Positions 1-9,830 of a stretch of DNA of 50,735 nt are shown here, piece after piece. The position numbers were made by a program, and so were the translations under genes. Under the pieces are notes generated by a model that was given only the letters and a program-made list of their open reading frames with translations, ran no database searches and had not been told where the DNA came from. The first letter of the stretch is position 1, and the number at the start of each line of letters is the position of its first letter. Source of the stretch: an uncultured Pelagibacteraceae bacterium (GTDB lineage: Bacteria > Pseudomonadota > Alphaproteobacteria > Pelagibacterales > Pelagibacteraceae); contig CABZJN010000008.1 of NCBI GenBank assembly GCA_902526085.1, positions 1-50,735 on the forward strand, given 5' to 3'.

Positions 1-105
1 TAAATTAATCTTATCCCAAAATTTCAAATATTCTGGTTCTTTATTTGGTAGATTTGCTTTCATTGAAAAAGCAGTTTTAGGTAAATTTAAATGTTCCTTG
101 CTCAT
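1..105 (-). CDS. ileS: Isoleucyl-tRNA synthetase, N-terminal fragment (cut by window edge)
   Basis: Only the first 35 codons are present; the gene runs off the left edge. The translation starts [20 protein letters not shown] and continues with a [12 protein letters not shown] segment. This matches the N-terminus of class I IleRS, where an LNLPxTxFxM motif precedes the catalytic core. The enzyme charges tRNA-Ile in the cytoplasm. The ATG overlaps the ribF stop codon (TAATG), so the two genes are translationally coupled. The ribF-ileS order is common in proteobacteria, which supports the call despite the short fragment. Confidence 0.85.
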   Translation of the reverse strand, partial: MSKEHLNLPKTAFSMKANLPNKEPEYLKFWDKINL

Positions 106-1034
106 TATATTTTTTTAGCTTTTAAAATATCTTTTTTAATTTGATTTTTTAACTCACTGATACCTTTGAATTTTTTTTCTCCTCTTATAAATTTTACAAA
201 TTCTACAGATAATTTTTTATTATAAAGATTTCCTGAAAAATTAAAAATATTTACCTCTAAAAGTATTTTTTTTTGGTTAAATGTGGGTCTATAACCTAAA
301 TTTGCAATTCCTTTATAAAATTTTCTTCTATCAATAATTCTTGTTTTTACAGCATAAACACCTGGCTTTGCTATAACATAATTTCCAATATCGATATTGC
401 AGGTCGGAAATCCGATTTTATGACCCAACATTCTTCCTCTTTGAACTTTACCCTCAATTTCCCAGTTTCTTTTTAAAAAAGTATTTGCTTTTGATAACTT
501 TCCCTCTTCAAGCAACTTTCTAATAATTGTTGATGAAATAATCTTTTTATTTTTTATCAAAGGTGTTGGATTTATTAAATTATAACCAAAATCATTCTCA
601 TATTTTTTAAGCTGTGCTACATCTCCTTCTCTTTTATGTCCAAATCTAAAGTTATTGCTGACAAAAATAAACTTTGATCTAAGTTTTTTGGATAAAATAT
701 CTTTTATGAATTTATAATAAGTAATTTTGGAAAAATTTTTGTCAAATTTTTTATTAATTACAAAATCAACACCAAATTTTTTTAAATAAATAACTTTTTG
801 ATTAAAATTTGATATTCTATAGTTTTTAATTTTTGTATTAAAAAACATTTTTGGAATAGGATCAAAAGTAACTACACCTACTTTAGATTTATACTTTGTT
901 TTGTATTTTTTAGCTAACTCAAATAATTTTTGATGCCCTGAATGTAAGCCGTCAAAGTTACCAATTAAGATAATTGATTTTTTAAATTTATTAGGAATAT
1001 TAAAATTGTCAAAAATTTTTAATTTTTTTACCAT
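105..1034 (-). CDS. ribF: Bifunctional riboflavin kinase / FAD synthetase
   Basis: RibF phosphorylates riboflavin to FMN and adenylylates FMN to FAD in the cytoplasm. The N-terminal nucleotidyltransferase domain carries [11 protein letters not shown] near residues 26-36, the nucleotide-binding motif of FAD synthetases, and an [12 protein letters not shown] segment near 166-177. The C-terminal riboflavin kinase domain starts near residue 190 and contains [15 protein letters not shown], including the PTxN motif. The 309-residue length is normal for the family. The gene overlaps the upstream HAD gene by 7 nt and ends in a TAATG overlap with ileS, so the three form a tight operon. Confidence 0.95.
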   Translation of the reverse strand: MVKKLKIFDNFNIPNKFKKSIILIGNFDGLHSGHQKLFELAKKYKTKYKSKVGVVTFDPIPKMFFNTKIKNYRISNFNQKVIYLKKFGVDFVINKKFDKNFSKITYYKFIKDILSKKLRSKFIFVSNNFRFGHKREGDVAQLKKYENDFGYNLINPTPLIKNKKIISSTIIRKLLEEGKLSKANTFLKRNWEIEGKVQRGRMLGHKIGFPTCNIDIGNYVIAKPGVYAVKTRIIDRRKFYKGIANLGYRPTFNQKKILLEVNIFNFSGNLYNKKLSVEFVKFIRGEKKFKGISELKNQIKKDILKAKKI

Positions 1035-1843
1035 TTTAATTCTTTCTGAAAAAAATCAATTTTTGCTTCATAATTTTTAAGTACATTTTCAATTGATAAT
1101 TTTGAAATTTCTTGTCTATGTATACCACCTGTAATAAATAATGAATCAAAATTTTGTATATTAGCACCCTTTATATCTGTATTTAAATTATCACCAATAC
1201 ATAATATTTTTTTGTTATTTACATCTGCCGCGATTTCATAAACAGGTGGATATGGTTTTCCAAAATAAATAACCTTGCCATCAATTTCTTCAAATGATTT
1301 TGCAATAGAGCCTGCGCAATATTCTCTTTTGTCACCTCGATCAACTATTAAATCAGGGTTTGTACATATCATTTTTTTAGTAATATGTTTTGATAAAAGT
1401 TTTTTGTAATACCCTAGGTCATCTTCATGTTCTTCAAAAAGACCAGAACATAATAAATAATCTGAGTCATCTATATTAAGCACTTTATTATTTTCAAAAG
1501 TTTTAAATAAATCAAAATCTCTTGGTGGTCCTAAGTGAAAAAATTTTTTATTATTGAAATTTTCTAAAAGATATCTTTTTGATGCTTCTCCAGATGTGAA
1601 CACTGTATCAGAGAAATTATTTAACCCCATTTTTTTTAAAGTATTAATAACTGTTAGGTTGGGTCTGGGAGCATTTGTCAATAATATGAATTTTTTTTCA
1701 TTATTAGATAATTCTTCTAAAACTTTAATAGCATTCTCGTATAACTTAATTCCGTTATGGACTACTCCCCAAATATCTATGAAAAATAAGTCATATTCAC
1801 TGACTATCGATTTTAAGCCTGATTCATCTAAATTTTTACTCAT
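1028..1843 (-). CDS. HAD-superfamily class IIA hydrolase (TIGR01459-like)
   Basis: This 271-residue protein resembles NagD-type (class IIA) HAD hydrolases. The nucleophile motif is FIDIWGVVHNG with Asp23. The second motif is LLTNAPRP near residues 54-61. The C-terminal KPYPPVYEIA segment and CIGDNLNTDIKGA supply the catalytic Lys and the acidic motif IV. The usual second Asp of the DxD motif is Trp here (DIW). I believe this is typical of the alphaproteobacterial TIGR01459 subfamily, but it makes the reaction uncertain. The gene lies directly upstream of ribF in many alphaproteobacteria, so a role near flavin nucleotides is possible. The substrate is unknown. Confidence 0.8.
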   Translation of the reverse strand: MSKNLDESGLKSIVSEYDLFFIDIWGVVHNGIKLYENAIKVLEELSNNEKKFILLTNAPRPNLTVINTLKKMGLNNFSDTVFTSGEASKRYLLENFNNKKFFHLGPPRDFDLFKTFENNKVLNIDDSDYLLCSGLFEEHEDDLGYYKKLLSKHITKKMICTNPDLIVDRGDKREYCAGSIAKSFEEIDGKVIYFGKPYPPVYEIAADVNNKKILCIGDNLNTDIKGANIQNFDSLFITGGIHRQEISKLSIENVLKNYEAKIDFFQKELKW

Positions 1844-1910
1844 ATTTCAGATATAGCTTAAAAATCTAATAAATTCTTGAATTTTCTCATCTATATATTT
1901 GAGACCAGAT

Positions 1911-1939
1911 CTTGAAATAATAGTCACATGCATCTATAT
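1911..1939 (+). promoter_or_regulatory. Heat-shock (sigma32/RpoH-type) promoter of groESL
   Basis: CTTGAAA at 1911-1917 matches the sigma32 -35 element. It is followed at the alphaproteobacterial spacing by TCTATAT (1933-1939), which fits the CYTATNT-type -10 at six of seven positions. The distance from CTTG to this element is 18 nt. The predicted start lies near 1946, giving a leader of about 18 nt that contains the ribosome site AAAGGAG (1952-1958). No CIRCE inverted repeat is present, so RpoH rather than HrcA control is inferred. Confidence 0.55.
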
Positions 1940-1963
1940 GAATTCTAATTTAAAGGAGTAAAT

Positions 1964-2257
1964 ATGAAGTTTAAACCGTTACACGATAGAGTATTAATCG
2001 AAGTTTTAGATAGCAGCGAAAAAACTGCTGGTGGAATTATCATTCCTGATTCTGCACAAGAGAAACCACAAGAAGGCAAAGTAGTTGCTGTTGGTGGTGG
2101 ATCAAAAACTGAGGATGGAAAAATTATACCGATGGATGTTAAAGTTGGTGATAAAGTTCTTTTTGGAAAATGGTCAGGAACTGAAGTTAAAATTGATGGT
2201 AAAGAATACAGCATAATGAAAGAATCTGACATTATGGGTATCTCTACTTCTAAATAA
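1964..2257 (+). CDS. groES: Co-chaperonin GroES (Cpn10)
   Basis: GroES caps the GroEL ring and closes the folding chamber in the cytoplasm. The 97-residue protein begins with the family signature [14 protein letters not shown]. The GroEL-binding mobile loop [13 protein letters not shown] is near residues 17-29 and the [10 protein letters not shown] turn follows. The start has a strong ribosome site (AAAGGAG, 6 nt upstream). groEL follows after 24 nt with its own AAAGGAG. The pair forms the standard groESL operon. Confidence 0.98.
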   Translation: MKFKPLHDRVLIEVLDSSEKTAGGIIIPDSAQEKPQEGKVVAVGGGSKTEDGKIIPMDVKVGDKVLFGKWSGTEVKIDGKEYSIMKESDIMGISTSK

Positions 2258-3937
<1,680 letters not shown>

Positions 3938-3962
3938 CCCAAAAAATCAAATTAAAAAATTT

Positions 3963-3992
3963 AAAGGGCAGATTCTTCTGCCCTTTTTTTTT
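3963..3992 (+). terminator. Intrinsic terminator of groESL
   Basis: A perfect 10-bp stem (AAAGGGCAGA paired with TCTGCCCTTT) closes a four-base TTCT loop. It runs directly into nine T residues on the plus strand. This ends the groESL transcript before typA. Confidence 0.9.
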
Positions 3993-4019
3993 GTTTTCAA
4001 TTCAAGGTTTAGATATATA
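3991..4019 (+). promoter_or_regulatory. Possible sigma70 promoter of typA
   Basis: TTGTTT (3991-3996) and TATATA (4014-4019) are separated by 17 nt. They lie immediately after the groESL terminator and just before the typA ATG. The predicted leader would be only a few bases long. The -35 match is partial and the DNA is AT-rich, so this is tentative. Confidence 0.3.
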
Positions 4020-4030
4020 AGAACCCAGCT

Positions 4031-5857
4031 ATGGATAATAATATAAGAAACATAACTATAATTGCTCATGTTGATCATGGAAAAACAACACTTATTGATA
4101 ATTTGATGAAACAAAGTGGTTCTTTTAGAGACAACGAAGTAGTTGATGAAAGATTGATGGACTCTGGGGAATTAGAAAAAGAAAGAGGAATTACAATTCT
4201 TGCTAAGCCTACTTCGATTAATTGGAAAGATAATAGAATAAATATTATTGATACTCCTGGCCATAGAGATTTCGCAGCAGAGGTTGAAAGAGTTTTAGGT
4301 TTAGCTGATGGTGCGTTATTGTTAGTAGACTCTTCAGAAGGTGTAATGCCACAAACAAAATTTGTATTGAGCAAAGCATTAAAACAAGGATTAAAACCAA
4401 TTGTTGTAATAAATAAATTAGACAAAACTGATCAAAGAGCTGACGAGGTTTTAAATGAGACATTTGATTTATTTGTAAGTTTAGATGCAAATGAAGAACA
4501 ATTAGATTTTCCAGTGTTATATGCAAGTGGAAGATCTGGTTGGGCTTCAAAAGATGTTGATGGACCAAGAGAAAATCTTAATCCGCTATTAGATTTAGTT
4601 TTAGACCACATAAAGCCTTCTCAATTTGATAAATCAAAACCATTTGCGATGCTATCGACGCTGCTTTATGCTGATAATTTTTTGGGTAGAAGTTTAGTGG
4701 GAAGAATTTCGCAAGGTACAGCAAAAGCAAATCAACAAATAAAGGCAATCAATTTAAAAGGTGAAAAAGTTGACGAAGGTAGACTTACAAAAATCTTTAG
4801 ATATGAAGGAACAAAAAAAGTACCAATTGAAATTGGAGAAGCTGGAGATATCGTAGTTATAGCAGGATTAGAAAAAGCAAACGTAGCGGATACTATTTGT
4901 GATTTAGAGGTAAATGAGCCTATTGAGGCAACACCGATTGATCCACCAACAATGTCAATAAAAATTACGGTAAATAGCTCACCATTAGCTGGAAAAGAGG
5001 GTAAAAAATTAACAAGCACTCAAATTAGAGATCGTTTAATTTTAGAAGCTCAAAACAATGTTGGGATTTCTTTCTCGGAAAATTCAAATAAAGATGCATT
5101 TGAGATAAGTGGAAGAGGTGAGTTAATGCTTGAAATTTTATTAACACAAATGAGAAGAGAAGGCTTTGAAATGACTGTAAGTCCTCCTAAAGTTTTGTTC
5201 AAAATCGATGAAAATTCAAAAAAGTTAGAGCCAATTGAGGAAATAACTATGGATTTAGATGAGGAATATTCATCAAGAATTATAGATTCTATGAATAGAA
5301 GAAAAGGTAAATTAGTTGAATTAAAAGATACAGGAAAAAATAAAAAAAGACTCATTTTTCAAGCCCCAACAAGAGGTTTAATGGGATACACAAGCAGATT
5401 TTTGACATTAACAAAAGGGACAGGTGTTATTAATAGAATTTTTCACTCTTATGGAGATTTCGAAGGAGAGATGGAAGGAAGAAGGAATGGAGCTTTAATT
5501 TCTATGGATCAAGGTAAGGCTGTTGCATTTTCAATTTTTAATTTACAAGCTAGAGGAGAGATGTTTGTAACACACAATGATCCAGTTTATACAGGCATGA
5601 TTGTGGGCTTAGCTCCAAAACCTGGTGATATGATAATTAATGTCATGAAAGGAAAAAAACTCACGAATATGAGAACACAAGGTACTGATGAAAATATAGT
5701 TCTCACTCCGGTAAGACAAATGTCGATTGCAGAACAGTTAAGTATACTTAATACTGATGAAGCGTTAGAAATTACACCTAAAGCTTGTAGACTCAGAAAA
5801 GCGATTCTGGATCCAAACGAAAGAAAAAGAAGCGAAAAACAAAAAACTACTACTTAG
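4031..5857 (+). CDS. typA: Ribosome-associated GTPase TypA/BipA
   Basis: TypA is a translational GTPase of the EF-G/LepA group that binds the ribosome and aids assembly and stress adaptation. The 608-residue protein has G1 AHVDHGKTTL (13-22), G2 ERGITI, G3 DTPGH and G4 NKLD in order. These are followed by beta-barrel domain II, EF-G-like domains III and V, and the BipA-specific C-terminal domain (GLMGYTSRFL, QARGEMFVTHNDPVYTGMI). The length is typical. No clear Shine-Dalgarno site is visible. The last 4 nt overlap the convergent membrane-protein gene. Confidence 0.95.
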   Translation: MDNNIRNITIIAHVDHGKTTLIDNLMKQSGSFRDNEVVDERLMDSGELEKERGITILAKPTSINWKDNRINIIDTPGHRDFAAEVERVLGLADGALLLVDSSEGVMPQTKFVLSKALKQGLKPIVVINKLDKTDQRADEVLNETFDLFVSLDANEEQLDFPVLYASGRSGWASKDVDGPRENLNPLLDLVLDHIKPSQFDKSKPFAMLSTLLYADNFLGRSLVGRISQGTAKANQQIKAINLKGEKVDEGRLTKIFRYEGTKKVPIEIGEAGDIVVIAGLEKANVADTICDLEVNEPIEATPIDPPTMSIKITVNSSPLAGKEGKKLTSTQIRDRLILEAQNNVGISFSENSNKDAFEISGRGELMLEILLTQMRREGFEMTVSPPKVLFKIDENSKKLEPIEEITMDLDEEYSSRIIDSMNRRKGKLVELKDTGKNKKRLIFQAPTRGLMGYTSRFLTLTKGTGVINRIFHSYGDFEGEMEGRRNGALISMDQGKAVAFSIFNLQARGEMFVTHNDPVYTGMIVGLAPKPGDMIINVMKGKKLTNMRTQGTDENIVLTPVRQMSIAEQLSILNTDEALEITPKACRLRKAILDPNERKRSEKQKTTT

Positions 5858-6501
5858 TTCATTATTCTATCGATAATGTACAAACTAAAAGCAATACAAG
5901 GACCAATTCCAAAAGCAAACATTAAAGTTCCAACACCAATTGTTCCACCCAAATACCACCCAACTGAAGCTACAGAAATTTCTATAAAGGCTCTCACAGC
6001 AGCAATCGGTAGATTAGTTTTTTTTTGTAAACCAGTCATTAAACCATCCCTAGGCCCTGGACCTAGATTAGCTATTAAATAAATACCGCTCCCCACTCCA
6101 ACTATCATAACACCTACCGCAGCCATTAATAATTTCATAATGTAAGTTTCAGGAGTTGGTATTAATGCAATTGTAATGTCTAACATTGCTGCAATGATTA
6201 CGATATTGAATATGGTACCTAGACCAGGTTTTTGTTTTAAAAAAAACCATGAAGATAAAACGACAACACTTACTATAAAAGTGACAATTCCAATGGATAA
6301 TCCTGAATTAATTGAAATTCCTTGTGCCATTACAGTCCATGGAGAATTTCCAATAAATGAAATAACGACTAAGGCTTCTCCAAAACCAAATAATATTAGA
6401 CCAAAACAAAGGAAGAATAAGGTAGATAATTTTGGCTTTAAATTAAAAGTCTCGTGAGAACTCCATGAGACTTTAGGAATATTTTTGATAGTAAGGAACA
6501 T
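5854..6501 (-). CDS. YczE/YitT-family integral membrane protein
   Basis: This 215-residue hydrophobic protein has about five to six predicted membrane segments after a short polar N-terminus. It shows the conserved GFGEALVVISFIGNSPWTV segment near residues 39-57 and NLGPGPRDGLMTGLQ near 144-158. Both patterns match the YczE/YyaS/YitT (DUF6198-like) family. Members are inner-membrane proteins of unknown transport or accessory function. The gene converges on typA with a 4-nt overlap and is divergent from the periplasmic protein gene at 6541, separated by 39 nt. No substrate can be assigned. Confidence 0.75.
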   Translation of the reverse strand: MFLTIKNIPKVSWSSHETFNLKPKLSTLFFLCFGLILFGFGEALVVISFIGNSPWTVMAQGISINSGLSIGIVTFIVSVVVLSSWFFLKQKPGLGTIFNIVIIAAMLDITIALIPTPETYIMKLLMAAVGVMIVGVGSGIYLIANLGPGPRDGLMTGLQKKTNLPIAAVRAFIEISVASVGWYLGGTIGVGTLMFAFGIGPCIAFSLYIIDRIMN

Positions 6502-6540
6502 ATTTTTCGCTATTATTTATACTTTCTTTAACTAAAATCT

Positions 6541-7227
6541 ATGAAAATGAAACATTTTATCATCGTATCAATAATTATTATGTTTGCTTCTAAAGTGATG
6601 GCACATAGCAGTCATTATGAAGGTCTTAAAAAGATTGAGATGGATGTTCTAAGAAATAATGAGGTTATTGGTAGCACCAATTACTTCTTTGAATTTGATG
6701 AAGATTTATTTGTAGTAAAAAATTATACTAATTTTAAGGTAGAGTTATTTGGCATAACAGTTTTTTCGATATTAAGTGAGACAATAGAAAAGTACAAAGA
6801 TGATAAATTAGTTTTTTTTAAATCTAATACTTTTCAAAATGACAAGGAGAAATATGTAAATTTAAATTATGATAAATCTATAAACAAATTCGTTATAGAT
6901 GGATCATCATACAAGGGTGAAGCCAGTTTAGATTGTACAATTGGGAATTGGTGGAACCACAAAATATTAAAAGCTAATAAACAAATCAGTCCTTTATCTG
7001 GGAGTATAAAAAAACAGACTGTGAGTTTAATAGGAAATGAAAATATTACTATTAATGGTAAAGAATATTTAACTAAACACTTTAATATTAAATCAAATGA
7101 TGAAAGTCTTTCTGATGAAAAAAAATTTGAATTTGATGTTTGGTATAATCCAGAAAATAATTTAATATTAAAAGTAACCTATAATAAAATGGGTAATTGG
7201 GAATATAGATTAAGGAGTTTTGAGTAA
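6541..7227 (+). CDS. Exported DUF6134-like protein
   Basis: A 228-residue protein with a signal peptide: charged MKMKH, hydrophobic IIVSIIIMFASK, and a likely cut after VMA near residue 21. The mature part is rich in beta strands and resembles the DUF6134/DUF3108 type of periplasmic protein. The segment CTIGNWWNHKIL, and a FDVWYNPENNLILKV stretch near the end, are family-like. The function is unknown. The stop overlaps the next gene's start (TAATG), so it is coupled to the TerB/J-domain protein. The family name is from memory of the pattern, with moderate certainty. Confidence 0.6.
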   Translation: MKMKHFIIVSIIIMFASKVMAHSSHYEGLKKIEMDVLRNNEVIGSTNYFFEFDEDLFVVKNYTNFKVELFGITVFSILSETIEKYKDDKLVFFKSNTFQNDKEKYVNLNYDKSINKFVIDGSSYKGEASLDCTIGNWWNHKILKANKQISPLSGSIKKQTVSLIGNENITINGKEYLTKHFNIKSNDESLSDEKKFEFDVWYNPENNLILKVTYNKMGNWEYRLRSFE

Positions 7228-7949
7228 TGGCAATATGGGGAAGCATAATTGGTGGAATGCTAGGTTTTTCAATTGGTGGGCCTTTTGGGATGCTTTTAGG
7301 ATCCTTAATTGGTGGAAAAATGTCAAGAGCTAGATCAAGTGGTGGATTTAGATCTTTTGCACAGCCACAACAAATATTTGCACTCTCTCTGATAGTTTTA
7401 TCAGCAAAGTTAAGTAAAGCAGATGGACAGGTTAGTCGTGAAGAATTAATTGCGGTTAAAGATAAATTAAAAATACCTGAAAGTGAATTAGATCAGGTTG
7501 GTAAAATTTTCAATAAAGCTAAAGAGGAAAGTACCGGGTATGAACCATATGCAAAACAAATTGGAGAAGTTTATAGAGGAAATATGAATGTATTAGAAGA
7601 GGTAATTAACACCCTTTTTTATATTGCTGAAGCTGACGGACACATAAGTAACAATGAATTAATAATGATAGAAGACATAGCAAGAATTTTTGGATTAAAT
7701 CAGATTCAAATTAATGGAATTAAAGAAAGCAGAAAGTCATCAGACAAACTTAATCCTTATATTGTTTTAGAAAGTAAGCCTGATGATACACTTGAAGAAA
7801 TAAGAAAACGGTATATTAAACTTAGCAAAGAGCATCATCCTGATCTTTTATTAAGTAAAGGTGTTCCTCAAGAAGTATTAGATGAAAGCAAAGCTAAAAT
7901 GAGAGCTGTCAATTCAGCATGGGATCAGATTCAAAAATTAAAGAATTAG
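7227..7949 (+). CDS. TerB-like and J-domain protein (DjlA-like co-chaperone)
   Basis: The 240-residue protein has three parts. Residues 1-33 form a Gly-rich hydrophobic segment (GGMLGFSIGGPFGMLLGS) that may insert in or bind the membrane. A TerB-like helical domain spans about 48-160 with two copies of an ADGxxSxxEL pattern (ADGQVSREEL, ADGHISNNEL). A C-terminal J-domain (about 172-238) carries the catalytic HPD in KEHHPDLL. This order matches DjlA, a membrane-anchored DnaK co-chaperone. Translation is coupled to the upstream exported protein through TAATG. The client is unknown. Confidence 0.85.
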   Translation: MAIWGSIIGGMLGFSIGGPFGMLLGSLIGGKMSRARSSGGFRSFAQPQQIFALSLIVLSAKLSKADGQVSREELIAVKDKLKIPESELDQVGKIFNKAKEESTGYEPYAKQIGEVYRGNMNVLEEVINTLFYIAEADGHISNNELIMIEDIARIFGLNQIQINGIKESRKSSDKLNPYIVLESKPDDTLEEIRKRYIKLSKEHHPDLLLSKGVPQEVLDESKAKMRAVNSAWDQIQKLKN

Positions 7950-8228
7950 TCCTAATAAACTCGCCATAAAATACATAGAAAATACAAAAGCAAGGACCAC
8001 AATAAAATACATTATTGTAACAATTTTATCTCTTTTCCTTCTTTGTCTTACAAATGGCTTATCATCCAGATCACAAATATCTCTTATGCCGATAACTTTA
8101 TAATCACAAGTATAACGCCATATTGAGTCAGGCATCCTAGGATCAGTTTCATTATAATATTGAATCCATTGAACTGTATATTTAAATAAAAGATAGCTTG
8201 CTATTAAAAGAAGACCACTAGTAAACAT
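7938..8228 (-). CDS. Small two-pass membrane protein, unknown function
   Basis: A 96-residue protein not recognised as a known family. Two hydrophobic helices are visible, at about residues 3-22 and 68-95. They are separated by a polar loop with two cysteines (YTCDYK, DICDLD) and a basic RQRRKRDK stretch that should lie in the cytoplasm. The 3' end overlaps the J-domain gene by 12 nt in a convergent arrangement. It lies 11 nt downstream of aceA on the same strand, so it may be cotranscribed with isocitrate lyase. Confidence 0.65.
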   Translation of the reverse strand: MFTSGLLLIASYLLFKYTVQWIQYYNETDPRMPDSIWRYTCDYKVIGIRDICDLDDKPFVRQRRKRDKIVTIMYFIVVLAFVFSMYFMASLLGLIL

Positions 8229-8239
8229 TAATCTATCAT

Positions 8240-9514
8240 CTAAAACTGTTCTGACTCAGTTGAGCCTTCCATTGCTGTAGTTGAGCTTTTGCCTGAGCTT
8301 ATTGTATTTGAAACAGCATCAAAATATGATGTACCTACTTCTCTTTGATGTTTCACACTTGTGTATCCATCTTTTTCTCTAGCAAATTCATGCTGTTGAA
8401 TTTTTGAGTAAGCGGTCATACCCTCTGATTTATATTTTTCTGCTAATTCAAATATTGCGATGTTTTGAGTGTGGAAACCTGCTAATGTAATGAATTGAAA
8501 TTTATATCCCATTTCTCCAATCTTTCTTTGAAATGATCCAATTTCTTCATCAGATAAATGTTTCTTCCAATTAAATGATGGAGAACAGTTATAAGCTAAC
8601 ATTTTACCAGGAAATTTTTCATGTATAGCATCCGCAAATTTCTTTGCTTCTTCTAAATTTGGAGTAGCGGTTTCACACCAAATTAAATCTGCGTATGGTG
8701 CATAAGCAAGACCTCTGGAAATTGCTTGCTCTATTCCATCTTTAACATAAAAGAAACCCTCAGGTGATCTTTTGCCAGTTAAAAATGGTTTATCATTTTC
8801 ATCAAAATCATTAGTGATTAACTTTGCTGCATTTGCATCTGTTCTTGCTAAAATTATTAATGGTACATCTGCAATATCAGCAGCAAGTCTTGCAGCCTTT
8901 AAATTTCTAACCATTGTACCAGTTGGCACAAGAACTTTTCCACCCATATGACCACATTTTTTCTCACTAGCTAATTGATCTTCAAAGTGAACCCCAGCAG
9001 CACCTGCTCTAATAAATTTTTTAGTTAATTCAAATACATTTAGTGGTCCACCAAATCCTGCTTCACCATCAGCAATAATTGGCAACATGTAATCAGTTCT
9101 CTTACTTTTATCCATATCACCATCTATCATTTCCATATGCTGAATTTGATCAGCTCTAATTAGGGAATTATTCATTGTCTCAACTAATTTTGGTGCACTA
9201 TCATATGGGTATAAAGATTGATCAGGATACATTTCACCAGCACTATTAGCATCAGCTGCAACTTGCCAACCACTTAAATAAATTGCCTTTAAACCAGCTT
9301 TTGCATGTTGTACTGCATGATTTCCTGAAAGTGACCCAAGTGTGTTTACATAATCTTCTGTATTAAGCAGTTTCCAAAGCTTTTGGGACTGCATTTTACA
9401 CATAGAATATTCAATTCTGATTGAACCTCTTAATCTTTCAACTTCTTCACTAGTATAATCTCTTTTTATACCTGCAAATCTTTGTAAATCGTATGAAATA
9501 TTCTCAGCTGACAC
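8240..9514 (-). CDS. aceA: Isocitrate lyase
   Basis: AceA cleaves isocitrate to glyoxylate and succinate, the first step of the glyoxylate bypass used on acetate and fatty acids. The 424-residue protein carries the catalytic signature KKCGHMGGK (Cys187). It also has the metal-binding [10 protein letters not shown] segment near 147-156 and a [11 protein letters not shown] segment. The length fits the bacterial class. The start is a GTG at 9512-9514, preceded by a purine-rich GAGAGGGG site; no ATG is available until after residue 35. The upstream region carries repeated TTTACAA motifs and a divergent ScfR-type regulator. That suggests control by acyl-CoA or acetate status. No malate synthase gene is in the window. 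Confidence 0.95.
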   Translation of the reverse strand: MSAENISYDLQRFAGIKRDYTSEEVERLRGSIRIEYSMCKMQSQKLWKLLNTEDYVNTLGSLSGNHAVQHAKAGLKAIYLSGWQVAADANSAGEMYPDQSLYPYDSAPKLVETMNNSLIRADQIQHMEMIDGDMDKSKRTDYMLPIIADGEAGFGGPLNVFELTKKFIRAGAAGVHFEDQLASEKKCGHMGGKVLVPTGTMVRNLKAARLAADIADVPLIILARTDANAAKLITNDFDENDKPFLTGKRSPEGFFYVKDGIEQAISRGLAYAPYADLIWCETATPNLEEAKKFADAIHEKFPGKMLAYNCSPSFNWKKHLSDEEIGSFQRKIGEMGYKFQFITLAGFHTQNIAIFELAEKYKSEGMTAYSKIQQHEFAREKDGYTSVKHQREVGTSYFDAVSNTISSGKSSTTAMEGSTESEQF

Positions 9515-9558
9515 TTAAACCCCTCTCTTTTGATTAAATGACTAGAAATGACTAATGA

Positions 9559-9720
9559 TTATTTTGAGCTATATTCTTCAGTAAATTCGTTCATTCCGCT
9601 GGATCCCCAATCGCAATGATCGTCTCTAATGTAAATACCTTTTGATTTATGCTCAGAATGCTCTTCTTTATTAGTTATTTGATAGTTATTTTCGATACTG
9701 TTTATTTTGTTTTTTTCCAT
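9559..9720 (-). CDS. Probable small protein of 53 residues upstream of aceA
   Basis: An open frame of 53 codons with ATG at 9718-9720 and TAA at 9559-9561. It begins MEKNKINSIENNYQ and contains GIYIRDDHCDWGSSGMNEF near residues 28-46. The protein is hydrophilic with no membrane segment. One Cys and one Trp sit together in the DHCDWGSSG stretch, which looks more like a conserved motif than random translation of AT-rich DNA. It lies 44 nt upstream of aceA on the same strand and directly downstream of the repeat cluster, so it would be the first gene of an aceA transcript. The ribosome site is weak. It matches no family I know. Confidence 0.45.
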   Translation of the reverse strand: MEKNKINSIENNYQITNKEEHSEHKSKGIYIRDDHCDWGSSGMNEFTEEYSSK

Positions 9721-9830
9721 GTAAACTTTATAATTTACAATATTTACAAAATCTACAATTAAATTGATTTTGCTTGTAAAATTGAATAATTTTATGTAAA
9801 TTTAAATTTACAAAATTTACTAATAGTAAA
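9721..9830. promoter_or_regulatory. Operator-like cluster of TTTACAA repeats between aceA and the ScfR regulator
   Basis: The divergent control region holds three tandem 9-bp units: ATTTACAAT (9733-9741), ATTTACAAA (9742-9750) and ATCTACAAT (9751-9759). A second tandem pair lies at 9806-9823 (ATTTACAAA, ATTTACTAA). An 18-bp perfect palindrome TGTAAATTTAAATTTACA spans 9795-9812. An inverted TTGTAAA is at 9774-9780, and TTTAC-TAATA-GTAAA abuts the regulator's ATG. RamB/PrpR-type regulators are known to bind short tandem or inverted TTTGCAAA-like boxes. This cluster is therefore the likely binding site of the adjacent regulator, for both autoregulation and aceA control (inference). Confidence 0.55.

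Noticed and set aside
9515..9830. Possible glycine riboswitch before aceA, since such switches control carbon genes in SAR11
   Set aside because: I see no paired aptamer-like stems with the usual conserved purine core; the region is explained by a small ORF and TTTACAA repeats.
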